Shown piece by piece: positions 28,239 to 36,830 of a stretch of DNA of 64,000 bases. The stretch comes from Anaerolineae bacterium (GTDB taxonomy: Bacteria; Chloroflexota; Anaerolineae; Promineifilales; Promineifilaceae), in the NCBI GenBank assembly GCA_023382655.1, contig JAHDWK010000031.1, forward strand, positions 1 through 64,000. Reading direction: 5' to 3'. Position numbers and translations under genes: made by a program. The notes beneath the pieces are model-generated. The model had not been told where the DNA came from. It worked only from the letters and a program-made list of their open reading frames with translations, and did no database searches. Position 1 is the first letter of the stretch; every line of letters begins with the position of its first letter.

Positions 28239-31200
28239 CTACTCACCCTGATTGTCTGGGTCATAAACTTTGAACAACCCACCACCACGCCGTTTATTGC
28301 TTTCCCTTTCTTGCTTGGCGCGAATACCCTCTACTCGTGATTGCAGCAAAATTCCTGCCACCTGCGCCAGATCAAAGTAATCTTGCCGCATCACCTTGTT
28401 CCGCACCTTCGGGTCATAAGACATCGCTTTCAAAGCGCCAACAAACCCATCCTCTGCCAGGTTTTGTTCTATCATCTTTTGGCGTGCTTCTAGTGTCTTA
28501 TCCCCAATAATCTGTTCTGCATAATCTTTTTCAATGTAAGCTGAACGACCAGGCTCTTGTGTCCGCCCGACCACTACATAACCATGTAAAGCACTGAAGA
28601 TATCCGGTCTTTTTTCTGGCTTACCGGTATCAACATTCCAACCTGGAGTTAACCAAAAGGTTTCCGTGCCATCTGGGGTTTTCCATTCAAGTTCCCAACG
28701 GAAAATATTGTCCTCTTCAACTTCAAATATCTTTCCCATCATGGCCAGCATAAAGAATTGTCGAACGGCGGCGACATCTTCTAGCAACATCACAACGCGA
28801 GGATGAAGAGGTCTGTATTTAGCACCTCTTTCACACAAAATCCGCTCGTACTCTACTGCTCGAGCTTCCGCCGGGAAATTATGCAAAAGTTCCGCCTCAA
28901 GATAAGTCCCTTGTCGCCGATCTTGTTTCACATGGTTTTCATAAGCCGACTGGCACTCATGCCAGGCTGTAAAATGATCGTAGTGATACAAATCGTCCGT
29001 GCGCACTAGAGTCAGCTTATACTTGTTCTCGGAACCCACCACCTGTATGCTGTATTTGTCGTCGTTTGTTTCACGGGACAAATTGTTATTGCTGCGCAAT
29101 TCTCCTTGCACCCCATAAGGCCCGGTAAAATAAGGATCGTCAGACTGCACCCGAATCAGGTTGCTTTTCTTTAACGCCGACGCGCCAGAATACCCGGCAA
29201 ACAACGGTTCGGCGCTTACGTTAGCAATTTCATTGGCAAATCGGGCTGCATCCGCGTAGGTTTCGCGAATAGCTTGTTCAACCGTCGTTCGAGCCACAAC
29301 TCCCTTAAACTGCCGCCGCGCCAAACCCATTAACTTCTGTTGATTTTGTCGTCCAATCTGCAATCGCAAATCACTTGAGGAAGCAAAAATCGGATTTTCT
29401 AATTCAAAAGCTGCCTGATCATCTGTTTCCGGATCAACAAACAGATTCAAGTGCAATCGAGCTGGATTCCCTTTGTAATCTATTCCCCAACGCAGGCGAC
29501 TCATTGCTTTGGCTAGTTCTGCTTCTTCAAAGACTGGTCGTTGATCACCTATGAGCATTTGCACCTTTTCTGCCTTTGTATCAAAACCATGTGCATTTTG
29601 GATAGCCTGCTTATCCTTGCGAATCGCATCCCACAAACCCGATAAGCCACTACTATCATCGCCGGTAGAAAGATGCCAAATCCAGGTTTGAACGGCATCC
29701 CGCATTTCGACAGCCACGGCTTTCATCTGCCGTGCTGTATTGGCAACGTAGACATGTAGCACATCTTCACGGCGCACATCCACCAGCCGGGTCATGATGC
29801 GTAAGTAATTGTCTTCTGATTGCTTGACCTTTGGAGATTCCCACAGCAGCAAGAGCTTTTTGCCTAACATCTCTTGCATGATTTTTTCAGCACGCAGCGC
29901 TTGTTCTTTAAGTTTCAGTTCTGGTCTTAGTTCTTCACGTTTCTTGCGAATATCTTCCATCAACTTGAGGAAGTCATCTAATTCATCAACCACGCCATTG
30001 AAAAAACTCCAGGCATAACCTAATTTGCCACTGCGAGCAGCAATGGCATTCTCCGACAAACCCATCAATATCTCCGTCAACTTCAAACGCATCTGCCGCC
30101 GGAAAATCAAGAGATGGGACTGTTCTACTTTGTCTAAAATCTCGCCAAACTGACCATAATATTCGTCAATGCCCTCATCATTGGTCACGATGCCCCCAAA
30201 TCGGGTGCGCACATCCTCAGGAATGCTGCGGAAACGGGCACGCGCCTCCTCGGCCGATTCCTTGTCACGCCGCGCCAGAGACAACGGCTTATAGTTCATC
30301 TGCGTCATCACATCTTTTTTAATTGCTTCCAAACTGGGGTCATCTCCTAAATCAGGATAAATAGCAGCCCAACCCGCTTGAGATTTTGCCGAACCCCCTG
30401 AACGGGCTGTATCCTCCACCGCACGCGCCCGGTCGCCTTCTTTCACCTGGCTGTTCATCGAAGCAATTCGCCCCATAAATAACGACGGCTTGCTCGTGTT
30501 CCCTTGATAACTCACTGTTTGGGTGAACAATTGGGGAGCGCGGGCATAACCAGCCATCCCTTTGTCTTCATCATTTTTGTCAGGCGCCGCCAGGGCTAAA
30601 TGACGCTCTGCCCCAGAAGCCACGAGTCGCTCAAACTCATCCGGCTTTTTTCTGGGCTGCAACAAACGCAGCAGCATATCCTGTCCAAATTCATAACTGG
30701 AAATTTCTTGCACAAAGTGAGCCGGGACTTGCACGGTATAAGCACCTACAGCACTGTACATAGGCACATCAGGGAATCGGGTATATTCGGGCGCCAGATT
30801 GGTGTAGATCCATTCGGTATACGCTTTTCCCGCTTCCTCATCTAAAATAGCACTGATCACTTCCGACATCATGGGGAAAACCCCAAATTTAGCTTCCTCA
30901 GACAAAGGCTTGCCCCCGCGCCGACCATCTACCAAATAGCAGGCGTCAAAAATGCGTTGGGTTGGCTCGATACGAAACTGGCTTTCGTTTTCCACATATT
31001 CCATTGTGGGCATCTGAAAATCAGAATCCACCACCATAAAACGATTGAGTTCTCGCCAAGCAGCAAAAGTCCGCGCTCGCATGTCCTCATCTGGCGAGTT
31101 GGTGAAAACACTGGGTAAGGCAAAGTAACCACGCAGGACATGATGTATATTGCGCTGTTGGGCCATGAGACGTAAGATTTGAGCGACATCTAAAAACATA

Positions 31201-31748
31201 CCGGACCCAGTACCCCCGGCAAAAGAACCCACAACAATAATCTCTAGCCGCCGCTGCTCTGTCGTCGAAGTGCGCACGGATTCCAATGCGCTACGGAAGG
31301 CACGCCAAATGCGCGAACCGGTTTCACGCCCTAGCAAATCCTTAAAAACGGCCATACGCCCAAATTGACGCAAGCGACCAGCCCCATCGTCTAAAATGAA
31401 CGCTGCGGGAGATTGAGTGTCCAACCATTTTTGAGCGTTGTACCATTTGCCGATCGGTTTTAATTCACCTCGCTTGACTCGTTCAGCTTCCGGCTTAGAG
31501 TCGCCACCGATGTAGATGAACTCACCAGCATCCAGGGTTACGCCACCTACTTCAACCCCTTCCTCTTCCTTCCCGGTGGCATTGACGCGCTTGGTGCCCG
31601 CTTCCAGTTGCGAAGCGGTATCAATGGACAGCAGCTTCACATTTTTGGGAAGTTCGCCGTTGTTGGACAGCATCAAATCCCGTTTGAGCCAGGTTAAAAC
31701 CCATTGCCCGGTACCACCCAGGCCGACGACAAGTGCTGGTCTAGACAT
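28239..31748 (-). CDS. Tubulin/FtsZ-like GTPase (Tubulin_2 family)
   Basis: 1,169 residues; ATG preceded by AAGGAG. The N-terminal Rossmann GTPase fold starts LVVGLGGTGQWVLTWL (residues 6-21), with the tubulin signature loop VGSFAGGTGSGMFLDVAQIL (GGTGSG at 178-183), the motif that binds GTP phosphates in FtsZ and tubulin. A Leu-Leu-Ser-Ile-Asp strand (LLSIDTA near 40) is also typical. The rest, about 800 residues, is a helical/mixed extension well beyond canonical FtsZ (about 400 residues). FtsZ-like families genetically linked to vWA proteins have been described and proposed to act in membrane remodelling. Here it is intact and cytoplasmic, next to a membrane-bound vWA paralogue with a degenerate loop. 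I infer that it polymerises or switches with GTP on that anchor. Confidence 0.88.
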   Translation of the reverse strand: MSRPALVVGLGGTGQWVLTWLKRDLMLSNNGELPKNVKLLSIDTASQLEAGTKRVNATGKEEEGVEVGGVTLDAGEFIYIGGDSKPEAERVKRGELKPIGKWYNAQKWLDTQSPAAFILDDGAGRLRQFGRMAVFKDLLGRETGSRIWRAFRSALESVRTSTTEQRRLEIIVVGSFAGGTGSGMFLDVAQILRLMAQQRNIHHVLRGYFALPSVFTNSPDEDMRARTFAAWRELNRFMVVDSDFQMPTMEYVENESQFRIEPTQRIFDACYLVDGRRGGKPLSEEAKFGVFPMMSEVISAILDEEAGKAYTEWIYTNLAPEYTRFPDVPMYSAVGAYTVQVPAHFVQEISSYEFGQDMLLRLLQPRKKPDEFERLVASGAERHLALAAPDKNDEDKGMAGYARAPQLFTQTVSYQGNTSKPSLFMGRIASMNSQVKEGDRARAVEDTARSGGSAKSQAGWAAIYPDLGDDPSLEAIKKDVMTQMNYKPLSLARRDKESAEEARARFRSIPEDVRTRFGGIVTNDEGIDEYYGQFGEILDKVEQSHLLIFRRQMRLKLTEILMGLSENAIAARSGKLGYAWSFFNGVVDELDDFLKLMEDIRKKREELRPELKLKEQALRAEKIMQEMLGKKLLLLWESPKVKQSEDNYLRIMTRLVDVRREDVLHVYVANTARQMKAVAVEMRDAVQTWIWHLSTGDDSSGLSGLWDAIRKDKQAIQNAHGFDTKAEKVQMLIGDQRPVFEEAELAKAMSRLRWGIDYKGNPARLHLNLFVDPETDDQAAFELENPIFASSSDLRLQIGRQNQQKLMGLARRQFKGVVARTTVEQAIRETYADAARFANEIANVSAEPLFAGYSGASALKKSNLIRVQSDDPYFTGPYGVQGELRSNNNLSRETNDDKYSIQVVGSENKYKLTLVRTDDLYHYDHFTAWHECQSAYENHVKQDRRQGTYLEAELLHNFPAEARAVEYERILCERGAKYRPLHPRVVMLLEDVAAVRQFFMLAMMGKIFEVEEDNIFRWELEWKTPDGTETFWLTPGWNVDTGKPEKRPDIFSALHGYVVVGRTQEPGRSAYIEKDYAEQIIGDKTLEARQKMIEQNLAEDGFVGALKAMSYDPKVRNKVMRQDYFDLAQVAGILLQSRVEGIRAKQERESNKRRGGGLFKVYDPDNQGE

Positions 31749-31802
31749 GTTATAATCTCCTTAAATTTTTCTGCTTCACAAAATAGCTGTTATTCAAAAT
31801 CA

Positions 31803-34610
31803 TCAATAAGATGTAGCTGATGCACGATCATTGATATAGCGAATCTCCGCATTTCCGGCGTGATCAGCCTGCCCCGGTTCCATTTCTCCTAACGGCGCAT
31901 CCAAACCATCTGCTTGTTTAACATGAACAGATACAAGGTTGCCATACCCTTTTTGGGCAGTAATTCGCTCAATTCCTACTTGCTTAAATATGGATTTTTT
32001 GAACTTATTCACCCGGCGACGCTTGCGTAATTTCAAGCTAATCACCTCTGCCTTTGTCCCCGTATCCACAATGACAAGATAGCCAGTTGGGCCACCGCTA
32101 AATATATAAATCAGCCAGATAATCACCATGAGAAGGATTAGACCAACAGCAACTTGAACGCCAGTCCAGGTTGTAGGATTGGTGTAGGTTGAGTCTTCTC
32201 GTGTAAAAGTTTCTTCATAGGAAGTTTGTGCCCAGGCGTACTCTTCCAGCAATTGATCATCATTCACTCGTATAGAAAGGGTGTATTCGCCACTTTCATC
32301 TAGTAGCTCTCCCCCGCTGCCTACTAACAACTGTTCAGCCACATTGTTGCTCTCAGCCAGCGTAATGGTCTGGGTGATACCGGAAGGGGTTTCCGCCACC
32401 ACTTCAAAGCTATCCAGATCATTCAGCACCTCATTCAAAAACAGCGGTGCATCCTCATTGAGTGGGTCTACCACCCGTACAGAAACTGGAAAGGGTTGCA
32501 ACCCATTCTGTTTGAGGAACATTCTGAGCCATGTATCCCGTTGATGTAGGGACGCTTCTGGTGGGGGCATGAGTTCCAGTTGCAAAGGTTTGATTTCGTA
32601 CTGTTCCACAGTGACGGATGATTCAAACGTAGCTGGAGCATGAGTTAGTTCGTTATAGTTTTCGTTGCCTCCCCAATCTGTTTCTACGGTAATAATATGA
32701 ACCCCCGGTTCTGGCAAGTTGTCTATGGAGCCATTCTCAAATTGGCCTACAAAACGATTTTTTGTTGCCGGATCCAGGTGCAGTTCGATTGTTTCCAGAA
32801 CTGTGGTGCCATCACTTAAACGCGCTTCAAACAGGGTGCTCCAGTCAGCCAAAATCTGCGTCACGTCAATGCTTTCACCATTGGCATCCAACACATTAAC
32901 TGCTACTGCTAAAGACTCTGGAATTTGTGAAGTTCCACTGACACTATTAAGCGGGGTAACATTACCCTCTTGCGGTGTTTCAATGGCAAATGTCATTAAC
33001 TCAACAGCACTACCCCGGAAACTGCCATCATCCTCAAAAACATCAATATTTCCCTCTGCGGAGTCTGGATGACGTACTGTAGCTAGCAGATCCCATGTGT
33101 AATTACCTGGTAGTGGGGTTTCAATAGGGGAACTGGTTTCGTAACGGCCGTTTTGCCCTACCACCCGATCCAATTCATATACCTTTTCATAATCGCCATT
33201 ACGAACCGTAGCTGTCACCACAAGTGGATAGCCATCAATCTCCTCAAGTGGTTCACCGTTCTTATCCCACATCTCCAATACAAATGTACTATTCAGAGCA
33301 TTAGAATAGTGCGGAGGATCAACAATGGCTGGAAAAACGCTATCAGGTACAGGGGCTGCCACATTGCCAGAAATAGTAGCAAACTCCACACTTAGACTCA
33401 ATTCATCAGTACAATCTTCTAGCCCAGGCACTGTAACGTAATAACGGCCAGGTAATGGGGAGTTGAAAATATAGCTTTCATTTCCACGGAAAGTAAGGTA
33501 ATCGTCAGCAGTTAGGTTCCCTGTAATCGGCACACCGCCACGAAGTGCATAATTCTCATCATCTGTTTCAATATTGAGAACTGCCTGTCCCCGAGGGTTT
33601 TCTACGATAGGGAAGGTGTAAAAAATGATGACATTGTCGAGATACGGCCGTACCCATTTTGGTTCTCCGCACTCAAGCGGCTCACGTCCAGAACCGGTGA
33701 TTGGGTCAAGTGCATCATTAATGACTTTTGTGAGCAAACTGCTGCTTGTTACTGGGTAAATGTCACCACCATGACTTTGTGTTATTTGCTCCCACTTATC
33801 CTGGGACGTAGGCGTAACTCCTGTACGAGATAAAAAAATTGTTGAGATATAAACACTCTCAGGGTTTCCTAGCCCATAATAAGGAAACTCGTCCCCTAGA
33901 GAATTGGTTATCTCTTCTAAATCACCCATTAAATCAAGCGTTAAATTATATGTTTGAGGCGGACAGCCACGATTTGAAACACAAGGTTCCCCATCAGTTA
34001 GCATAATAACAACCTGCCGTCGCGGTTTTTCTCCCAGTGGTTGCCCCCGCCATTCTGCCAAAATATCGTTTGCCGCCAAAAAAGCCGAACGATGGTCGGT
34101 TGCCCCCAAACTTTCATTAGCACCACTGCGAATCTCAGTTTCTATACTTTCACGTCGCTGTCCCCACCCTTCCGTTATTTCTCTCTGAGTCATTCCTTCA
34201 AGGTTTTCAAGAGGAATAATAGTAGAAGCAAGATAGACCTCAATATCCTGCTGATATGGATTGTCGGGACCATCTTGGGCAATGGACGCAAGGTCACCAA
34301 AACCAACAACTGCCACGCGGTGTTGGATACTCTCTTCTGCGCACAGCCAGGCTGAATGGTTGGCTAAATAGTCAGTGATGTTTACGGCCGCATCAAATCT
34401 TTGGCCCTCAGCGTCATTTGCCGCCGTAGTGGCATTGCCACCCATTGATTCCGATTGATCTATCAGGATTACCAGATCGATTGGGTGGCACTTGTCATTG
34501 ATATCCGTAGCCTGTGCAAAAACGGTCGTTTGGTGAAAGTGCCCAATGCCAACAAGAAACGAAAGCGTTAAGATGATTGCAGGAGCTACGATCTTTATCT
34601 TAAGATTCAT
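31803..34610 (-). CDS. Secreted, membrane-anchored vWA-domain protein
   Basis: 935 residues. The ATG at 34610 has AAAGGG upstream. A signal peptide ends near VFAQA (about 34). The vWA domain (about 44-305) carries MIDAS residues DQSES at 51-55, Thr/Asp in GATDHRS and MLTDGEP. Several beta-sandwich domains of about 100 residues follow (for example PGRYYVTVPGL, PGNYTWDLLATV, PGVHIITVETDW). One TM lies at about 817-838, and a cytoplasmic tail of about 95 residues starts with a basic cluster (LRKRRRVNKFKK) that may contact the tubulin-like protein or membrane lipids. It is the first large gene of the cluster, 54 nt ahead of the tubulin-like gene, and is probably the main outer sensor or adhesin. 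Confidence 0.87.
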   Translation of the reverse strand: MNLKIKIVAPAIILTLSFLVGIGHFHQTTVFAQATDINDKCHPIDLVILIDQSESMGGNATTAANDAEGQRFDAAVNITDYLANHSAWLCAEESIQHRVAVVGFGDLASIAQDGPDNPYQQDIEVYLASTIIPLENLEGMTQREITEGWGQRRESIETEIRSGANESLGATDHRSAFLAANDILAEWRGQPLGEKPRRQVVIMLTDGEPCVSNRGCPPQTYNLTLDLMGDLEEITNSLGDEFPYYGLGNPESVYISTIFLSRTGVTPTSQDKWEQITQSHGGDIYPVTSSSLLTKVINDALDPITGSGREPLECGEPKWVRPYLDNVIIFYTFPIVENPRGQAVLNIETDDENYALRGGVPITGNLTADDYLTFRGNESYIFNSPLPGRYYVTVPGLEDCTDELSLSVEFATISGNVAAPVPDSVFPAIVDPPHYSNALNSTFVLEMWDKNGEPLEEIDGYPLVVTATVRNGDYEKVYELDRVVGQNGRYETSSPIETPLPGNYTWDLLATVRHPDSAEGNIDVFEDDGSFRGSAVELMTFAIETPQEGNVTPLNSVSGTSQIPESLAVAVNVLDANGESIDVTQILADWSTLFEARLSDGTTVLETIELHLDPATKNRFVGQFENGSIDNLPEPGVHIITVETDWGGNENYNELTHAPATFESSVTVEQYEIKPLQLELMPPPEASLHQRDTWLRMFLKQNGLQPFPVSVRVVDPLNEDAPLFLNEVLNDLDSFEVVAETPSGITQTITLAESNNVAEQLLVGSGGELLDESGEYTLSIRVNDDQLLEEYAWAQTSYEETFTREDSTYTNPTTWTGVQVAVGLILLMVIIWLIYIFSGGPTGYLVIVDTGTKAEVISLKLRKRRRVNKFKKSIFKQVGIERITAQKGYGNLVSVHVKQADGLDAPLGEMEPGQADHAGNAEIRYINDRASATSY

Positions 34611-34684
34611 TGAATTCCCTTTCTAGCCTTGCTATCTTCACCAGAATACTTGAAGCATGTTCCTGGTGTATAAAATATGGACTG

Positions 34685-34903
34685 TTAGTTTTTGGGCTTT
34701 AATGGATCAGATACAGTTCCTTCTAACGGCCGTTCCCTCAACCACTCATCCAACCCCTTCCGCGAAAATCGCCAGGCGCCGCCTACCTTTCGCCCTGGCA
34801 ATTTGCCTTCCTGCACCAATCTATAAATAGTAGACTCGCTTAATCTAAGGTAATCACACACCTCGCGCACCGTCATAATTACATCCGGGTCAGTGTCAGT
34901 CAT
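34685..34903 (-). CDS. BldC/excisionase-like helix-turn-helix DNA-binding protein
   Basis: 72 residues. Residues 10-55 (MTVREVCDYLRLSESTIYRL, then GKLPGRKVGGAWRFSR, GLDEWL) are the classical HTH_17/MerR-like excisionase-type domain. Single-domain proteins of this type (BldC) act as developmental transcription regulators; others are recombination directionality factors. GGAG lies 8 nt upstream of its ATG. It is the first gene on the minus strand, 74 nt ahead of the vWA gene and divergent from the sigma-factor operon at 35199. The natural inference is a regulator of the tubulin/vWA cluster or of the divergent promoter region. An excisionase role is less likely because no integrase lies nearby. 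Confidence 0.82.
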   Translation of the reverse strand: MTDTDPDVIMTVREVCDYLRLSESTIYRLVQEGKLPGRKVGGAWRFSRKGLDEWLRERPLEGTVSDPLKPKN

Positions 34904-35198
34904 TTCTTAACTCCACGCGGGTATCATCTTTACTATTCATTACCAGACGGTCTTTTGAACATGGCCGATAACACATACTCATAACCCACTATCCATGAAT
35001 TGCTTGGTGCTGTTTACCATCTAAATAATTTATGCCTTTTTCCGCGTTTTTCTCTCTCTTATGCAAAGAACGGGTAAAACCGGGCGAAATCTCTGAATTT
35101 TAGGCAAATTTGTTTGCTATTGATGGACACAAGACTTATACTGTTTATGTGTTTTTTATGCAGTCGCATGTTTTGCACACAAGAGAAGGAGGTTATTC
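34904..35198. promoter_or_regulatory. Divergent intergenic region with a promoter candidate for the sigma operon
   Basis: This 295-bp gap separates the minus-strand cluster from the plus-strand sigma operon. On the plus strand TTGCTA (35114-35119) and TATACT (35137-35142) are separated by exactly 17 nt, a good sigma-A-type promoter. Transcripts would start near 35149, leaving a leader of about 50 nt that carries AAGGAGG at 35187-35193. No equally good minus-strand promoter stands out. The region is very AT-rich. Confidence 0.5.
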
Positions 35199-35972
35199 GT
35201 GCCAGTAGACAACAGAACCCTCAAAGTAGAATTTGATGTAGCCTTTCAGCAATTGGTGGAACAGAAAAACAAAATAACGGCCGTTGCCGTACAACAGACC
35301 GTTATGGCAAACCTGGAACAACGGCGTGTGGAGCGATGGTTAGGGGAAGACAAGACACGCTCGCCCAGTGCGTATGTTCACCTGGTTATTGAAACCTATG
35401 AGCAGTACCAGCCGTATATTCACCAAATTCAAGTAGAGCGATCAGAAATCGTCTGGGAGGCGTTATTCAAAAAACTACAACATTGGGCCTATAGTTACTT
35501 GATTTGCATAGGCTTTCGTTCGGAACACGCAACTTTCCAATTGGCTGTCACGCTTGCTACTGAGACGGCCATAACACTTTTAACGGCTCGTTTTCCCTAT
35601 GATGTGCCATTTGATCCCTGGGCGCATGTTTTATTACTTCACGTTTGCCGCCGCCATATCCGGGAAGCGAAGAAACAGAGCGCGATACCGGACGAAAATT
35701 TATTGGCGCTCCATGAAGAACTTGTGCATGACGCCCTGTCTCTTGATACTCTACATTTGCAAGAGGTGCGGCTTGACTTGTTGGATGCAATTGCCGAATT
35801 ACCTACAGAGAGTTGGCGGCAAGTCATTTTGCTCCAATACTTTGAAAATCTCTCCCCTGCAGAAATTGCCAGCGTGATGGGCAAATCGCCCAGCGCCGTT
35901 TATAACCTCCACTTCAAGGCAATATCCCGGCTCAGAGAGATAATGACTCAGAAAAGGCATAATGATGAGTAG
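35199..35972 (+). CDS. ECF-like RNA polymerase sigma factor (CHAT module 1)
   Basis: 257 residues. The GTG at 35199 is chosen because AAGGAGG lies 6 nt upstream. The sigma-2-like region is divergent (RFPYDVPFDPWAHVLL near 140), and region 4 is clear: LDAIAELPTESWRQVILLQY, then ENLSPAEIASVMGKSPSAVYNL, an HTH that reads the -35 element. An extra N-terminal helical region of about 100 residues is unlike standard ECF factors of about 180 residues. The paralogue at 57453 has the same layout and the same FPYD-x-x-FDPWA motif. The stop overlaps the start of the next gene by 8 nt (ATGAGTAG). I infer that it controls a regulon including, or triggered by, the downstream CHAT protease. Confidence 0.82.
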   Translation: MPVDNRTLKVEFDVAFQQLVEQKNKITAVAVQQTVMANLEQRRVERWLGEDKTRSPSAYVHLVIETYEQYQPYIHQIQVERSEIVWEALFKKLQHWAYSYLICIGFRSEHATFQLAVTLATETAITLLTARFPYDVPFDPWAHVLLLHVCRRHIREAKKQSAIPDENLLALHEELVHDALSLDTLHLQEVRLDLLDAIAELPTESWRQVILLQYFENLSPAEIASVMGKSPSAVYNLHFKAISRLREIMTQKRHNDE

Positions 35973-36789
35973 AAAGCCTGATAGCTTTCAGGAAGATTGG
36001 AGCAAGAAGAAGTTAGAGGCACTGCGTCAGCAGTTGGCAAAGCCTGGTGAATGGCCGGAAACGGCCGATCGGCTTTTCCACGTACTCACTCCTTCCAGCC
36101 AGGAACTGTCTGTAACAAAAGACGATGAAGAGATGCTTGATCTTATAGTAAGCGATGCCCTAAACGGGGTAGATATTACAGTGCAATACCCGGCTTTTTA
36201 CCGGAAGTTATTGGCTGATATAGAACTACGCCAAATTTTCTTAGAGACCCTGGACTTGCTGGAAAAAAGCCAGACAGAGGGCCTGACGCCATTACCCGAG
36301 GCACCGAGCGAGGATTTATCCTTTCTCAAGACGGCCGTCCCCCCACATCCCACCATGAGTCAATCCTCATCCAGCACCTGGCAGGCAACTTGGCAAATGC
36401 TCAATGATTATCTAACAACTTGTTTCTTTCGGCCGATGATGCCTGTTTACCGCTCTTCCACAGAATCATGGCTTGAAGAACAGACGAACATTTTGCTCCA
36501 AACTGAACTTCAGGTAGACAAAACGGTATTTACTGTCCTGCTAGAGGCTATATCACAGGTGGAACATCCTGGTATGCTTGCCCTATCTTTGTCTGTCACC
36601 TCTTTTGTGGAGCAGGAGTTGCCACTCCTGGAGGCTTTCATAAAGTGGGGTGATTATCAGGCAACGGCCGTTCTCAACAACTATGGGCAGGTCTCTTTTC
36701 CACCATTGGCTATTGAACATGTAGTGGATGAAACCGGACAGGCGATTTCCTCTGACTTGCTTCTCACATTGACCCCTATCACCCCTTGA
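35965..36789 (+). CDS. Unknown partner of the sigma factor (CHAT module 1)
   Basis: 274 residues from the second ATG (35965), chosen because this gives the same ATGAGTAG 8-nt overlap as in the second module; ATG at 35962 is the alternative. There is no TM, zinc finger or recognisable family motif. Conserved with the paralogue at 56642: a start pattern W-x-x-x-KL-ALR-Q near 15, PG-WP-x-AD near 32, VD-I-YP-F near 70, W-x-x-x-WQ-L near 145, and a C-terminal beta-type region ending LLLTL. Position between sigma gene and effector gene suggests a sigma-controlling protein, perhaps a non-classical anti-sigma factor, and possibly a substrate of the CHAT protease. This is inference from order and coupling only. 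Confidence 0.7.
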   Translation: MSRKPDSFQEDWSKKKLEALRQQLAKPGEWPETADRLFHVLTPSSQELSVTKDDEEMLDLIVSDALNGVDITVQYPAFYRKLLADIELRQIFLETLDLLEKSQTEGLTPLPEAPSEDLSFLKTAVPPHPTMSQSSSSTWQATWQMLNDYLTTCFFRPMMPVYRSSTESWLEEQTNILLQTELQVDKTVFTVLLEAISQVEHPGMLALSLSVTSFVEQELPLLEAFIKWGDYQATAVLNNYGQVSFPPLAIEHVVDETGQAISSDLLLTLTPITP

Positions 36790-36808
36790 TATTCAGGATG
36801 AGACCAAC

Positions 36809-36830
36809 TACCATTCCATAGAGAATGGTA
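36809..36830 (+). promoter_or_regulatory. Hairpin overlapping the start codon of TPR-CHAT 1, with a 7-codon leader frame
   Basis: TACCATTC (36809-36816) and GAATGGTA (36823-36830) form a perfect 8-bp stem with a 6-nt loop; the ATG of the protease (36825-36827) lies in the right arm. A leader frame beginning at ATG 36798 (MRPTTIP) ends in TAG at 36819-36821, inside the loop, 3 nt before the protease start. Ribosomes finishing the leader would open the hairpin. No strong Shine-Dalgarno is visible. Its regulatory role is inferred. Confidence 0.4.

Noticed and set aside
3230..34903. Assignment as a classical vWA-MoxR ternary (VMAP) conflict system
   Set aside because: vWA domains and EAD-like adaptors are present, but there is no MoxR ATPase and no VMAP-type middle component; the tubulin-like genes point elsewhere.
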